DNA from: Bradyrhizobium tropiciagri
GTDB lineage: Bacteria > Pseudomonadota > Alphaproteobacteria > Rhizobiales > Xanthobacteraceae
DNA: 64,000 bases
Reading direction: 5' to 3'
Assembly: GCF_018130545.1 (NCBI RefSeq)
Contig: NZ_JAFCKF010000010.1
Location: forward strand, 1-64,000
Below, piece after piece: positions 1 through 7,059 of the stretch (positions are counted from its first letter, which is position 1; every line of letters begins with the position of its first letter). The notes beneath the pieces are model-generated. The model did no database searches. It was not told the origin of the DNA and saw only the letters and a list, made by a program, of their open reading frames with translations. Made by a program: the position numbers and the translations under genes.

Positions 1-77
1 ACAGACCTATCTGTAGGGGGTCAATTTTGGACGCCGATCCCCCGGCTTAGGGGGTCAATATTGCAAGCCGAATGACA
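1..77 (-). mobile_element. End of an IS21-family insertion sequence (partial, continues left of the window)
   Basis: Two near-identical 23-bp direct repeats lie at 15-37 and 49-71. Both begin AGGGGGTCAAT and end GCCGA. Multiple internal terminal repeats of this form, and an outer end reading TGTCA on the minus strand (73-77), are typical of IS21-family ends. The istA/istB genes would lie left of base 1 and are not visible. The end runs into the downstream gene, whose last 18 codons are IS sequence. The family assignment rests on recognition of the repeat pattern, not on a search. Confidence 0.65.
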
Positions 78-914
78 GTAAGGATTGTCAAAATAGTCGT
101 CTTTGGTGACGAAGGTCTCATCAAGGGCCTTTGCTAGGCCCTGCTCATCAAGGGAGTGTCCGCACTCACACGAGAAGTCGGCCCCGTCATAGACAAAGGC
201 TTCTTCGCCGCAGCTTGGGCATTCCATTGAAAGCCACTTGTTCGCCATACCACAGACGCGGCAATTCCCCTCCTTGAGACCTGATACGCCTCCGTCAGAC
301 ATGACTGCTGCTTCGAACTTGCACCAAGTGCAGTTGCAGACGGCTTGACCGTTAGCAGCGATCTTATCAAGCTCTGGCTTCAGTGCGTCGAACTTCGCGA
401 CGAAATACTTCTTGTGGCGTTCCAATTGCTTTTCGATTGCGGCAATATCGTCTTGCCAAGGCTCGAACACATCTCGCCACTGTTGCCGCAAAAGCTGGTG
501 AAGTTCGTACCAAGCGCTTAGCTGCTCGATAGCTATATCTTCGACAACCCGATGGTGTTCGTCTTCGCCAGCGTGGAAGAAATGGACCATTCTGTTTCGA
601 TGGAGCCGCACGGAGTTAAATTTACTTCGCGCTTTGGGAGGGACAGGGCTCTGAACGACCTTGTCCAGCCTATCACATGCCTCCTCGAAACCGACTGACA
701 CAAAATCGCCTGCGACAAATTTCGGCCAATCTGGATTCTTTGTGGCAACAAGACTCCAGTGCTCTCGCAGCAGGCGCGCTTTCAAGAACAATTCGACTGC
801 TGCGTAAAAGTCGATCACAGAAAACTTAGGCGCGGTCTCCAAAGTCTCGATGGCGCGCGCCAAAAAGCCGAGCGCGTTTTCAACCAATCGATTCAACATC
901 TCCGACTGCTTCAT
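21..914 (-). CDS. HEPN-like domain protein with C-terminal zinc ribbons, 3' end replaced by IS sequence
   Basis: 297 aa. The helical N-terminal half carries an R-x4-H motif (R106 to H111, RNRMVH), the signature of HEPN domains, many of which are RNases in toxin or defence systems. Residues from about 195 to 265 hold four cysteine pairs (CNCTWC, CRVCG, CPSCG, CECG), consistent with two zinc ribbons. Codons 280-297 lie inside the IS21-type end, so the native C-terminus is lost and the stop comes from the element. The start ATG follows a short intergenic gap after the gene ending at 921, on the same strand. Domain calls are from motifs only. Role in nucleic-acid cleavage or phage defence is inference. 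The truncation may leave it non-functional, although the HEPN motif is intact. Confidence 0.6.
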   Translation of the reverse strand: MKQSEMLNRLVENALGFLARAIETLETAPKFSVIDFYAAVELFLKARLLREHWSLVATKNPDWPKFVAGDFVSVGFEEACDRLDKVVQSPVPPKARSKFNSVRLHRNRMVHFFHAGEDEHHRVVEDIAIEQLSAWYELHQLLRQQWRDVFEPWQDDIAAIEKQLERHKKYFVAKFDALKPELDKIAANGQAVCNCTWCKFEAAVMSDGGVSGLKEGNCRVCGMANKWLSMECPSCGEEAFVYDGADFSCECGHSLDEQGLAKALDETFVTKDDYFDNPYCHSACNIDPLSRGIGVQN

Positions 915-920
915 TCGCGC

Positions 921-1601
921 TCATTGACCTGACTGACTGCGGCTCAAAGCCCATCGCAAGAAACGCTCCGTACGCTCTACATGAGCCGTGGTCGCGGGCG
1001 GATCGAACCGCAGTCCTGATAGCGCCCCAACCGCTACAGGTACCCGTGGGGCCTTGTACGTGCCAGCGCGCTTTCTGGCCTGCCTCCGCTCCCACTGCGC
1101 GCGGCTATTCCTCGTCTTTGGAAGCAGCGGCTCAACACGCGCCCTGACATTTGCACCGAACAAGGGCAACGGACCTCGATAGTCCTCAACGGCCGCCAAG
1201 AGCTTCTGCACCATGTGCCAAGCCGTTTTGTAGGTCACGCCCAAAGCCTGCTCAATCTCCCTCACTGTCACAGCTTCAGGCAATGTGTTGAGCATGTGCG
1301 CCGCTTGGAGCCATGCAGCCAGCGAGAGCTTAGAGCCCTCCAGCGGGGTGCCAATCGTGACGGTGAATTGCTTCCGGCATTCGGAGCAGAGATAAAGACC
1401 AGGGCGATGGGACGTGCCACCAAGCGAAGCGATGGAGGGACCTGAAGCCTCACAATGAGGGCACACGGGGCCGTTCGGCCACCTAAGCCCCTCCAGAACC
1501 GCCCGACATTCGTCTTCCCGCACGAGACCTCCGCAAGTGATTTGTCTCGTATATACAAAAATCGCTTGAAACGCAACTTTTGCTAGTGGGCTCAGAGGCA
1601 T
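921..1601 (-). CDS. Transposase-like zinc-ribbon/HTH protein lacking a recognisable DDE domain
   Basis: About 226 aa from the ATG at 1601; the frame stays open upstream to 1757. The N-terminal part resembles the IS1595-type zinc ribbon: W-P-N-G-P-V-C-P-H-C, then C-S-E-C, then a K-Q-F-T-V-T-I-G-T-P-L segment. A helical region follows with LGVTYKTAWHMVQKLL, the usual linker to the ISXO2-type DDE domain. Where a transposase would have the VDET catalytic strand, this protein reads RARVEPL followed by a basic stretch, and it ends soon after. It is therefore a truncated or repurposed transposase-like protein, plausibly a DNA-binding phage regulator. No terminal inverted repeats are evident around it. 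Confidence 0.55.
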   Translation of the reverse strand: MPLSPLAKVAFQAIFVYTRQITCGGLVREDECRAVLEGLRWPNGPVCPHCEASGPSIASLGGTSHRPGLYLCSECRKQFTVTIGTPLEGSKLSLAAWLQAAHMLNTLPEAVTVREIEQALGVTYKTAWHMVQKLLAAVEDYRGPLPLFGANVRARVEPLLPKTRNSRAQWERRQARKRAGTYKAPRVPVAVGALSGLRFDPPATTAHVERTERFLRWALSRSQSGQ

Positions 1602-1685
1602 GGCCGTTCCCGAGCCCACCGATGCGAGAAGACGTGGTTTTTGGCGGATGGGTCCTTCGGCCCCTCTTCGCGATGGTCCCACTGA

Positions 1686-1967
1686 GGAGCAGCTATCGAT
1701 ACCGGTAAAGCCTTCGGAGCCTTCTACACGGCCTGTGAAAGCCCCAGCGAGCTTCAAAAACTCACGGGCGTCTTGGAGGCTGGCTGGTCCGAGATGGATC
1801 TAGCTCAATTCGCCCTTCAGCACTTCAAGAAGCCCTTCTACGCGATGAAGCCGCGAGACCTCATCGCCATTGTTAACTCGGCGCTCTACCACGACTTCTT
1901 CGCCCGTCGCTTCCTGAAGCAGCGCGCGCAAGGAGGCTCAGCGCAAACACCACCACCACTAATCTGA
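1686..1967 (+). pseudogene. 5'-disrupted paralogue of the neighbouring 187-aa phage gene
   Basis: The frame is open from 1686 (after a TGA at 1683) to the stop at 1967, but the first usable start is a TTG at 1773, mid-way through a protein-like sequence. The translated segment LTGVLEAGWSEMDLAQ aligns with LSAVLEAGWLADDIRY in the C-terminal part of the downstream gene, so the two share a domain. The missing start suggests a frameshift or deletion between about 1600 and 1690. A short product from TTG 1773 or ATG 1794 is possible. No function is known to me. Confidence 0.45.
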
Positions 1968-1979
1968 ATCAAACGAGAC

Positions 1980-2543
1980 ATGACTGCACCTATTGCGGCA
2001 GGCAGACGAAAGGAATTTGAGTTCCTACGATCTGTGTGCCGAACGCTCCAAGAGCGCTCCACGCTTGGCACAGCTATCCGACAGGGATGGTCTGCAAGCG
2101 GGATTGAAGCCGAAGCTCGAATTTATAAGGGCAAAGGCGACCTCAAGTATCGAATAGCCATCCAGGATGCCTCTGAGCGGCGCTACTACAGCCCTGAAGA
2201 GCGAGCGGCCGATGAGGCGCGATGGAAGGCCAATGAAGAGGTAATGGCCGCACGAGCAGCGATTGCGGTAACTCACGCCACCAAGCCCAAGGTGCCTCCC
2301 GAATACAAGCCGGTCCTCGCTGCGTGCCGAAACATGCTCGATATCGACCGCTTGTCTGCGGTGCTCGAAGCCGGGTGGCTCGCAGATGACATTCGCTACC
2401 TCGCTCGGCAATTCTGCTGGGTAGCCACCCGCCATCGAGTGACGATGAAGGAAACGCCAGCGGCCATCCGCTTCGCCCTCGAAATGATCGAAGGCAAGCC
2501 CGCTGGGAAACTTTCACCGTACCTCCCCCGGCCCAACCAATAA
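1980..2543 (+). CDS. Hypothetical phage-type protein, 187 aa
   Basis: Starts at ATG 1980, 12 bp after the stop of the broken paralogue. The protein is mixed charged and helical with a lysine/arginine-rich middle and a C-terminal domain of about 60 residues (VLEAGW region) shared with the preceding open frame. It sits 13 bp upstream of the large virion-like gene in the same orientation, so it probably belongs to the same late transcription unit. I do not recognise a family. It could be a small structural or scaffolding component; that is inference from position only. Confidence 0.6.
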   Translation: MTAPIAAGRRKEFEFLRSVCRTLQERSTLGTAIRQGWSASGIEAEARIYKGKGDLKYRIAIQDASERRYYSPEERAADEARWKANEEVMAARAAIAVTHATKPKVPPEYKPVLAACRNMLDIDRLSAVLEAGWLADDIRYLARQFCWVATRHRVTMKETPAAIRFALEMIEGKPAGKLSPYLPRPNQ

Positions 2544-2556
2544 GAACAAGAAACGA

Positions 2557-4950
2557 ATGCCAACCTTTACAATCCAAATACCCGACGGCCGCCATATGGT
2601 CGTTGAAGCTCCTGATGAGCAGACAGCGTTGACAGGCGTGCAGAATTGGCACGCACAGAACATTGCCCAAACCACTGGCAAGACCACGACCGACACGTCA
2701 ATGCTCGGTGCTCTCTCGCAGGGCACCGCTGACGTGGTGTCTGGTGTTGGCAAGACCATCAAGGACTATCTCAGTCCCAGCGTCGGCAAGGCTGTCCTCG
2801 ACAGCAACGCAGCGAAGTCCAACCCAAAGTACCAGTCAGCTTCCCAGGTGTTCATGTATCCAGCCGATGGAGCGGACAACCACACTCTCGGCTTGGATTG
2901 GTCGCAGGCTCCTCGCGCCATGGTCGAACAGGCTCCCGGACTTGCTCTCGACGTTGCTGGTCAAGTCCTGACCAAACGGCTCGGACCAATCGGACAATAC
3001 ATCGCCAACGCAGCGACCTACGGAGCCCGAACGCTGGGCAGTGAGGCCGAGAAGCGTGCTGCTGCCCGTACAGGCAACGAAGGTGCTGAACCTACCGGTG
3101 AGGATAAGCTCACAGCGTTCAAGTCCGTCGCTGCGCAAGCTGCTCTCAACAAGATCGGCTCGAATTCTATCGTCAATCCCGGCAAGGTGACCCCTACCGG
3201 CATCAAGGGTGTGGCTCAGGCCGCTGGAAACGTCGTCAAGGCTGCTGCGGTCGAAGGTGGCACCAGCGCTGCTCAGGACCTAGTGTCTCAAGGCTTTGTA
3301 AAGCAGGGCACTGAGCAGCCGTTCGACAGTCAAGAGGTCAAGGGCGCTCTCGCGCTTGGTGCTCTCGGTGGTGGTCTATTCTCCGCGCCTAGAGGAGCGA
3401 AGGAAGCCCTAAGCTCCGCGCGGCTGCGAAGCCAGAGTGCCGATGAGCACACGGCCATGGCCGCTAACCGCATCATCGAAGCGGCGGGTGGCACGGACTC
3501 CCTCTCCAACCCAAGCAAGGCTTACGACGCTACGTCACGGGCTGTGGCTGACGTGCACCGGGAGCTTGGTGAAGCCACCCAACGTCTGACCAACCCCTCC
3601 ACGGAAGCCGCAAACGCCCTTGAGGCGGCTAGGCGCGGTGAAGTGCTCAGTAAGCGTGACCTCGCTGCGGTCGATGCTGAGGGCAATGACGGCCTTTCCT
3701 CGCTGGTGAGGCAATCGACGGCGCTCAGCAAGCTCACTGACATAGGCAACTTTGATCAGAACAGCGGGACATTCGTTGGCGGCACTCACCAGACCGCTAA
3801 GAAGCTCGTGTGGCCCTTCGCCAAGGAGGTCGGGAAGCTTGGTGCTCTAGCTGGAGCCGGTGCCATAGGCAGCGGGGGCGTTGGCTTAGATGCAGTTACG
3901 GCGCACATCCCAGGAGCGCTTGAGGGCCTTGCTGGTGCTGTTGCGGCCTACAAAGGCCTCAAGGCCATGGATAAGGCGCTTGGCCTCGCCTCCCCCGCCA
4001 AGACCTTTGCGGAGAAGTTCGGTGACACCAGCGGCAGCGTTCGTGTCCCAACTGTGCTCAACCAGAACCCCAGCGGGCCGAAGGTCACGCCGCAGAACAG
4101 CCTGACACCATCGCAGCCTTGGGGGCCAACCCTTGAAGTTCCTCAGCCCTTCAAGCCTGACGTGATCGAGCCCGGCATCGGAAGGATTGTGGAGAAGCTT
4201 CAGCGCCAGAAGCAACAGCAGACCGCTAAAGACGCGATGCCTCTGCTTCGCCAACTGGCCCAGGATGCCAATCCCACTCCTGAAGCACCAGCGCTGGACG
4301 CCAACGCACTTAACGAGCAGGTCAAGGCCGCTTTGCTGATGGCTTCCGCTCGTAGAAAGATCGTCGGGCAGCAGCAAGCAGAAGCTGAGGCTGATGCTTC
4401 ACCGCTCATTCACGACGTTGGAGGATTGGACGCTGTACGCAACCCTGCCATGGGCAAGCGCGCCAGTGAACTTATCAGTGCAGCCAACGCGCTGAAGAAG
4501 CTCCGCAACGTGCCTGAAGCTGACAGCACTGAGGCACCAACCGCTCCGGTCATGGACAACACGCCCACGGGTGCTGAGCCTTTCACGCTGCCTGAAAGCC
4601 CGTACTGGCATCTGGACGCCCCCGAAGCAGCGGACAACATCTTGAAGGACGCCAAGGCCGGACAGAAGCCTATCCGCAACGAGCAGGCTTACCATGCCGG
4701 CACCGTGCGAAGGCTCAAGGCTGAGGAGGATATCTATCGCCGCATCTCTGACGCGATGGGGAGCGTCAAGGAGCGTGGTGCCTTCCATAAGTATCTCGGC
4801 GCTCTCTGGGGCTCCGACACGCCTGAAGTCGTTCGGCAAGTCCGCGGTCAGATGATGGGGGAGTTCCCTCAGTACGGGGTGACCATCCTCAAGCATCTCC
4901 CCGACGAAGTAATCAAGGGACTGTGGAACACCAAGCCGGCGAGACGGTAG
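2557..4950 (+). CDS. Large alanine-rich phage virion/ejection-like protein, 797 aa
   Basis: The N-terminus (PTFTIQIPDGR then VEAPDEQTA) matches a short beta-rich leader that I associate with large internal virion or tail-associated proteins of podovirus-like prophages. Residues about 120-300 contain several glycine/alanine-rich, weakly hydrophobic segments (for example ALGALGGGLFSAP), as in proteins ejected through membranes. The C-terminal half is proline-punctuated and helical. There is no clear lysozyme or transglycosylase motif. The gene precedes a tail-collar fibre gene in the same direction, which supports a structural role. Codon use is less GC-biased than in the chromosome right of 11 kb. 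The exact virion role is not established. Confidence 0.6.
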   Translation: MPTFTIQIPDGRHMVVEAPDEQTALTGVQNWHAQNIAQTTGKTTTDTSMLGALSQGTADVVSGVGKTIKDYLSPSVGKAVLDSNAAKSNPKYQSASQVFMYPADGADNHTLGLDWSQAPRAMVEQAPGLALDVAGQVLTKRLGPIGQYIANAATYGARTLGSEAEKRAAARTGNEGAEPTGEDKLTAFKSVAAQAALNKIGSNSIVNPGKVTPTGIKGVAQAAGNVVKAAAVEGGTSAAQDLVSQGFVKQGTEQPFDSQEVKGALALGALGGGLFSAPRGAKEALSSARLRSQSADEHTAMAANRIIEAAGGTDSLSNPSKAYDATSRAVADVHRELGEATQRLTNPSTEAANALEAARRGEVLSKRDLAAVDAEGNDGLSSLVRQSTALSKLTDIGNFDQNSGTFVGGTHQTAKKLVWPFAKEVGKLGALAGAGAIGSGGVGLDAVTAHIPGALEGLAGAVAAYKGLKAMDKALGLASPAKTFAEKFGDTSGSVRVPTVLNQNPSGPKVTPQNSLTPSQPWGPTLEVPQPFKPDVIEPGIGRIVEKLQRQKQQQTAKDAMPLLRQLAQDANPTPEAPALDANALNEQVKAALLMASARRKIVGQQQAEAEADASPLIHDVGGLDAVRNPAMGKRASELISAANALKKLRNVPEADSTEAPTAPVMDNTPTGAEPFTLPESPYWHLDAPEAADNILKDAKAGQKPIRNEQAYHAGTVRRLKAEEDIYRRISDAMGSVKERGAFHKYLGALWGSDTPEVVRQVRGQMMGEFPQYGVTILKHLPDEVIKGLWNTKPARR

Positions 4951-5056
4951 CGCATCAGCGCGCGCCCCTCGCCTCTACTCAAGCACTAACCAGCGCAACA
5001 ATGCTCTCGGAAGCCGCGCTGGCAATCAAGAACAGAAGAAATCCAACTCGGATACT

Positions 5057-5956
5057 ATGGCCTTAGAGACCTTTTCCTACATTACCTCACTCGACTCGAC
5101 CAATCCGGCTCCAACGGACGGTGTGGTCAACGGCGACGACCATATGAGGGGCATCAAGCTAACCCTGAAGCAGACCTTCCCAGGCGCTACGGGTCCCCTC
5201 ACGACTGTTAAAGGCGGCCACCAGTCGATTGACGATGGCACAGCCGCCGCTCCTGCCTTCACCTTCACCAGTGAGCCGACGCTTGGCTTCTATCGTTCGG
5301 CCGCAGGTACCATTGCTTGCTCTGGCACTCTCATAGGCTCCAAGGCCATCGGTGAGGTCTTCGACTTCGCTGGGACCACTCCGCCAGTTGGAAGCGTTGT
5401 CTGTGACGGTCAAGCCCTGTCCCGCACGGCCTATGCGGCCCTATTCCAAGCCATCGGTACTACCTGGGGAGCCGGTGACGGCAGCACCACGTTCAACGTC
5501 CCCAATCTCCAAGACCGTTACCGCCGACACCGCAGCGGGAGCGCTGCTGGTGCTGTAGGCACTCTACAGGCGGATGCCGTCAAGCCACACACGCACGTCG
5601 TCAACGGTTCGACCGGCGCTGAGAGCGCTGCGCACAGTCACTCCTTCAGTGGCACGACCAACGGAACGAGCACTGGCGGTGCCTTCTCAGCGCATCTGCC
5701 GAACTCTCGCATCTACGGCAGCATCCAAACCAGCGTTAACTCTGCCGTCATCGTTGGTATCCAGATGAACAACGGCGACGATGGCACTATCAACGTCAGC
5801 GGCAACATGGAGCACACCCACTCCTTCAGCGGCACGACCGCAACTGAGAGTGCCAATCACTCACACGCCTTCAGCGTCACGTCTCAGGCCAACACTGGCG
5901 ACAGTGAGACCCGCCCGCTGTCGGCAACCATGCTGACTTGCATTAGGGTTCAATAG
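5057..5956 (+). CDS. Phage tail-collar domain (tail fibre/spike) protein
   Basis: 299 aa. Residues about 110-165 show the tail-collar pattern: GEVFDFAGTTPPVGSVVCDG, then ALFQAIGTTWGAGDGSTTFNVPNLQDR. The C-terminal half contains four H-x-H motifs (HTH, HSH, HTH, HSH) spaced through Ser/Thr/Gly-rich sequence. In T4 gp37-type fibre tips such motifs coordinate iron along the trimer axis. The end (RPLSATMLTCIRV) is the usual terminal strand of collar proteins. It would form the receptor-binding tip of a tail fibre. It lies 106 bp after the large virion-like gene; no baseplate or sheath genes are nearby, so this is a fragment of a late module. Confidence 0.85.
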   Translation: MALETFSYITSLDSTNPAPTDGVVNGDDHMRGIKLTLKQTFPGATGPLTTVKGGHQSIDDGTAAAPAFTFTSEPTLGFYRSAAGTIACSGTLIGSKAIGEVFDFAGTTPPVGSVVCDGQALSRTAYAALFQAIGTTWGAGDGSTTFNVPNLQDRYRRHRSGSAAGAVGTLQADAVKPHTHVVNGSTGAESAAHSHSFSGTTNGTSTGGAFSAHLPNSRIYGSIQTSVNSAVIVGIQMNNGDDGTINVSGNMEHTHSFSGTTATESANHSHAFSVTSQANTGDSETRPLSATMLTCIRVQ

Positions 5957-6067
5957 TCAGCGAAGGGACCTTAGCGGTCACCAGGGCGGCTTGGCTCAAC
6001 ATGGGTCAGGTCGCCTCCGTATTGGTACGGATACGCTCACCAGCAACTGAGGGCAATCTATCTGACG

Positions 6068-6256
6068 ATGTTGGAAGTAGTCCTAAAAGACAGAGGCAGA
6101 CGGGGCTGGGATTGGCAGGTTCGCGACCAATCCGACAGGACCTTGCTCGCAGGACGAGAGAAGACCCGACCGGCAGCGAAATACATGGGCGACCGTGCCT
6201 TGTTTCAACTGCTTGCCGCCAATCCAAAAGACATTGATCTCCATAAGCCGACATAA
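6068..6256 (+). CDS. Small conserved hypothetical protein, 62 aa
   Basis: Starts ATG 6068. The sequence pattern (LKDRGRRGWDWQVRD, then GREKTRPAAKYMGDRALFQLL) resembles short proteins common in Bradyrhizobium genomes and prophages, with a small beta-strand N-half and a helical C-half. No enzyme motif, signal peptide or membrane segment is visible. It stands alone between the tail-collar gene and the convergent lipoprotein gene. Function unknown. Confidence 0.6.
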   Translation: MLEVVLKDRGRRGWDWQVRDQSDRTLLAGREKTRPAAKYMGDRALFQLLAANPKDIDLHKPT

Positions 6257-6281
6257 GCAATGCCGGTGCCTCTATCAGCCG

Positions 6282-6608
6282 TCAGCAACGCCCAGGACCG
6301 TACATGCACGTCACGGTAACATTCACGTTCTGAGGCTGATTGGCGTTGATGCTTTGCATTGACCGGCTCATGCCCTCTAGAGCCTCAGAGACCCTAGCCC
6401 GCTTCTGCTGTTCTTCGAGGTTGGCTTGCTGACGATAGTACAACAGGTTCTTCCGGCATTGCGTGTAGGCGTCAGCGCCCTTGCCCGTCGATAGCTGCCT
6501 ACATGAAGCGTCGTCTTGCGCTTCCATCTTCGCCGCTCTGACACCAGCATCTTCCTGTGCCATGCAGCCAGCCAGCATAAGTGCCAGCGCGATACTCAAG
6601 CCCCTCAT
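6282..6608 (-). CDS. Small lipoprotein, about 108 aa
   Basis: The start at 6608 gives a short, strongly hydrophobic leader ending in the lipobox LMLAGC, so the mature protein should begin at a lipidated cysteine. An upstream in-frame start at 6638 would spoil the signal peptide. The mature part contains DDASCRQ and YTQCRKN, a two-cysteine pattern I recall from short Rhizobiales and prophage lipoproteins, then a charged helix and a short beta-like C-terminus. It is convergent with the 62-aa gene. It could be a lysis-associated lipoprotein, but no spanin partner is seen beside it, so the role stays open. Confidence 0.65.
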   Translation of the reverse strand: MRGLSIALALMLAGCMAQEDAGVRAAKMEAQDDASCRQLSTGKGADAYTQCRKNLLYYRQQANLEEQQKRARVSEALEGMSRSMQSINANQPQNVNVTVTCMYGPGRC

Positions 6609-6756
6609 AAGCCCCCCTTGCTTCTTGCGGAGGCGCACAAGACCTCAAGGCGAGCTTGGACACAAGCACAACCAAAGACGGTAGGAGCACCAGTGGTGTC
6701 GTTCCTGATATTGCTTGAAAGACTCACTTCCAAGCTCCGCTTGAGGCACCCCAAGG

Positions 6757-6936
6757 ATGATGACTACGGGTGTCATCAGGAATGCCCACAGCGAGTCAGC
6801 GGGACTCACTGGTGCGTTTTGGGTGCTGGTGGCCGGCTGGGTAGCACTGGAGGCTCAAACGCCTCTATGGAGTCCTCAGAGGCTCCTGAAGCCATCCTCT
6901 TCTTCGATCAATAAACACACCCCTGAAACCTCCTAA
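6757..6936 (+). CDS. Possible small membrane protein, 59 aa
   Basis: Read directly from the sequence: ATG ATG at 6757-6762, stop TAA at 6934-6936, with GAGG about 10 bases upstream as a plausible ribosome-binding site. The product has one hydrophobic segment (GAFWVLVAGWVALEA) followed by a polar Ser/Pro tail. The last codons overlap the left arm of the 6918-6977 hairpin. It may be a phage holin-like or regulatory micropeptide, or only a chance frame. Confidence 0.3.
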   Translation: MMTTGVIRNAHSESAGLTGAFWVLVAGWVALEAQTPLWSPQRLLKPSSSSINKHTPETS

Positions 6937-6977
6937 GAAGCTATTTTTACTCTCCCTCTTAGGGGCTTTCGGGGGTG
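6918..6977. terminator. Long imperfect inverted repeat (hairpin)
   Basis: Left arm 6918-6940 and right arm 6956-6977 pair with about four mismatches or bulges around a 15-base AT-rich loop (6941-6955). The stem is about 22 bp. It lies 83 bp upstream of the helicase-like gene and just after the small ORFs. It may be a bidirectional terminator separating late phage genes from the helicase gene, or a regulatory structure in the helicase leader. Confidence 0.5.
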
Positions 6978-7059
6978 CATTTCCAAAGCCGTGGTCACAC
7001 CCCTCTAAGGTGTTCTGACACCAACACGGCATCCTCAATCACAATCCCAAAGGTAAATC

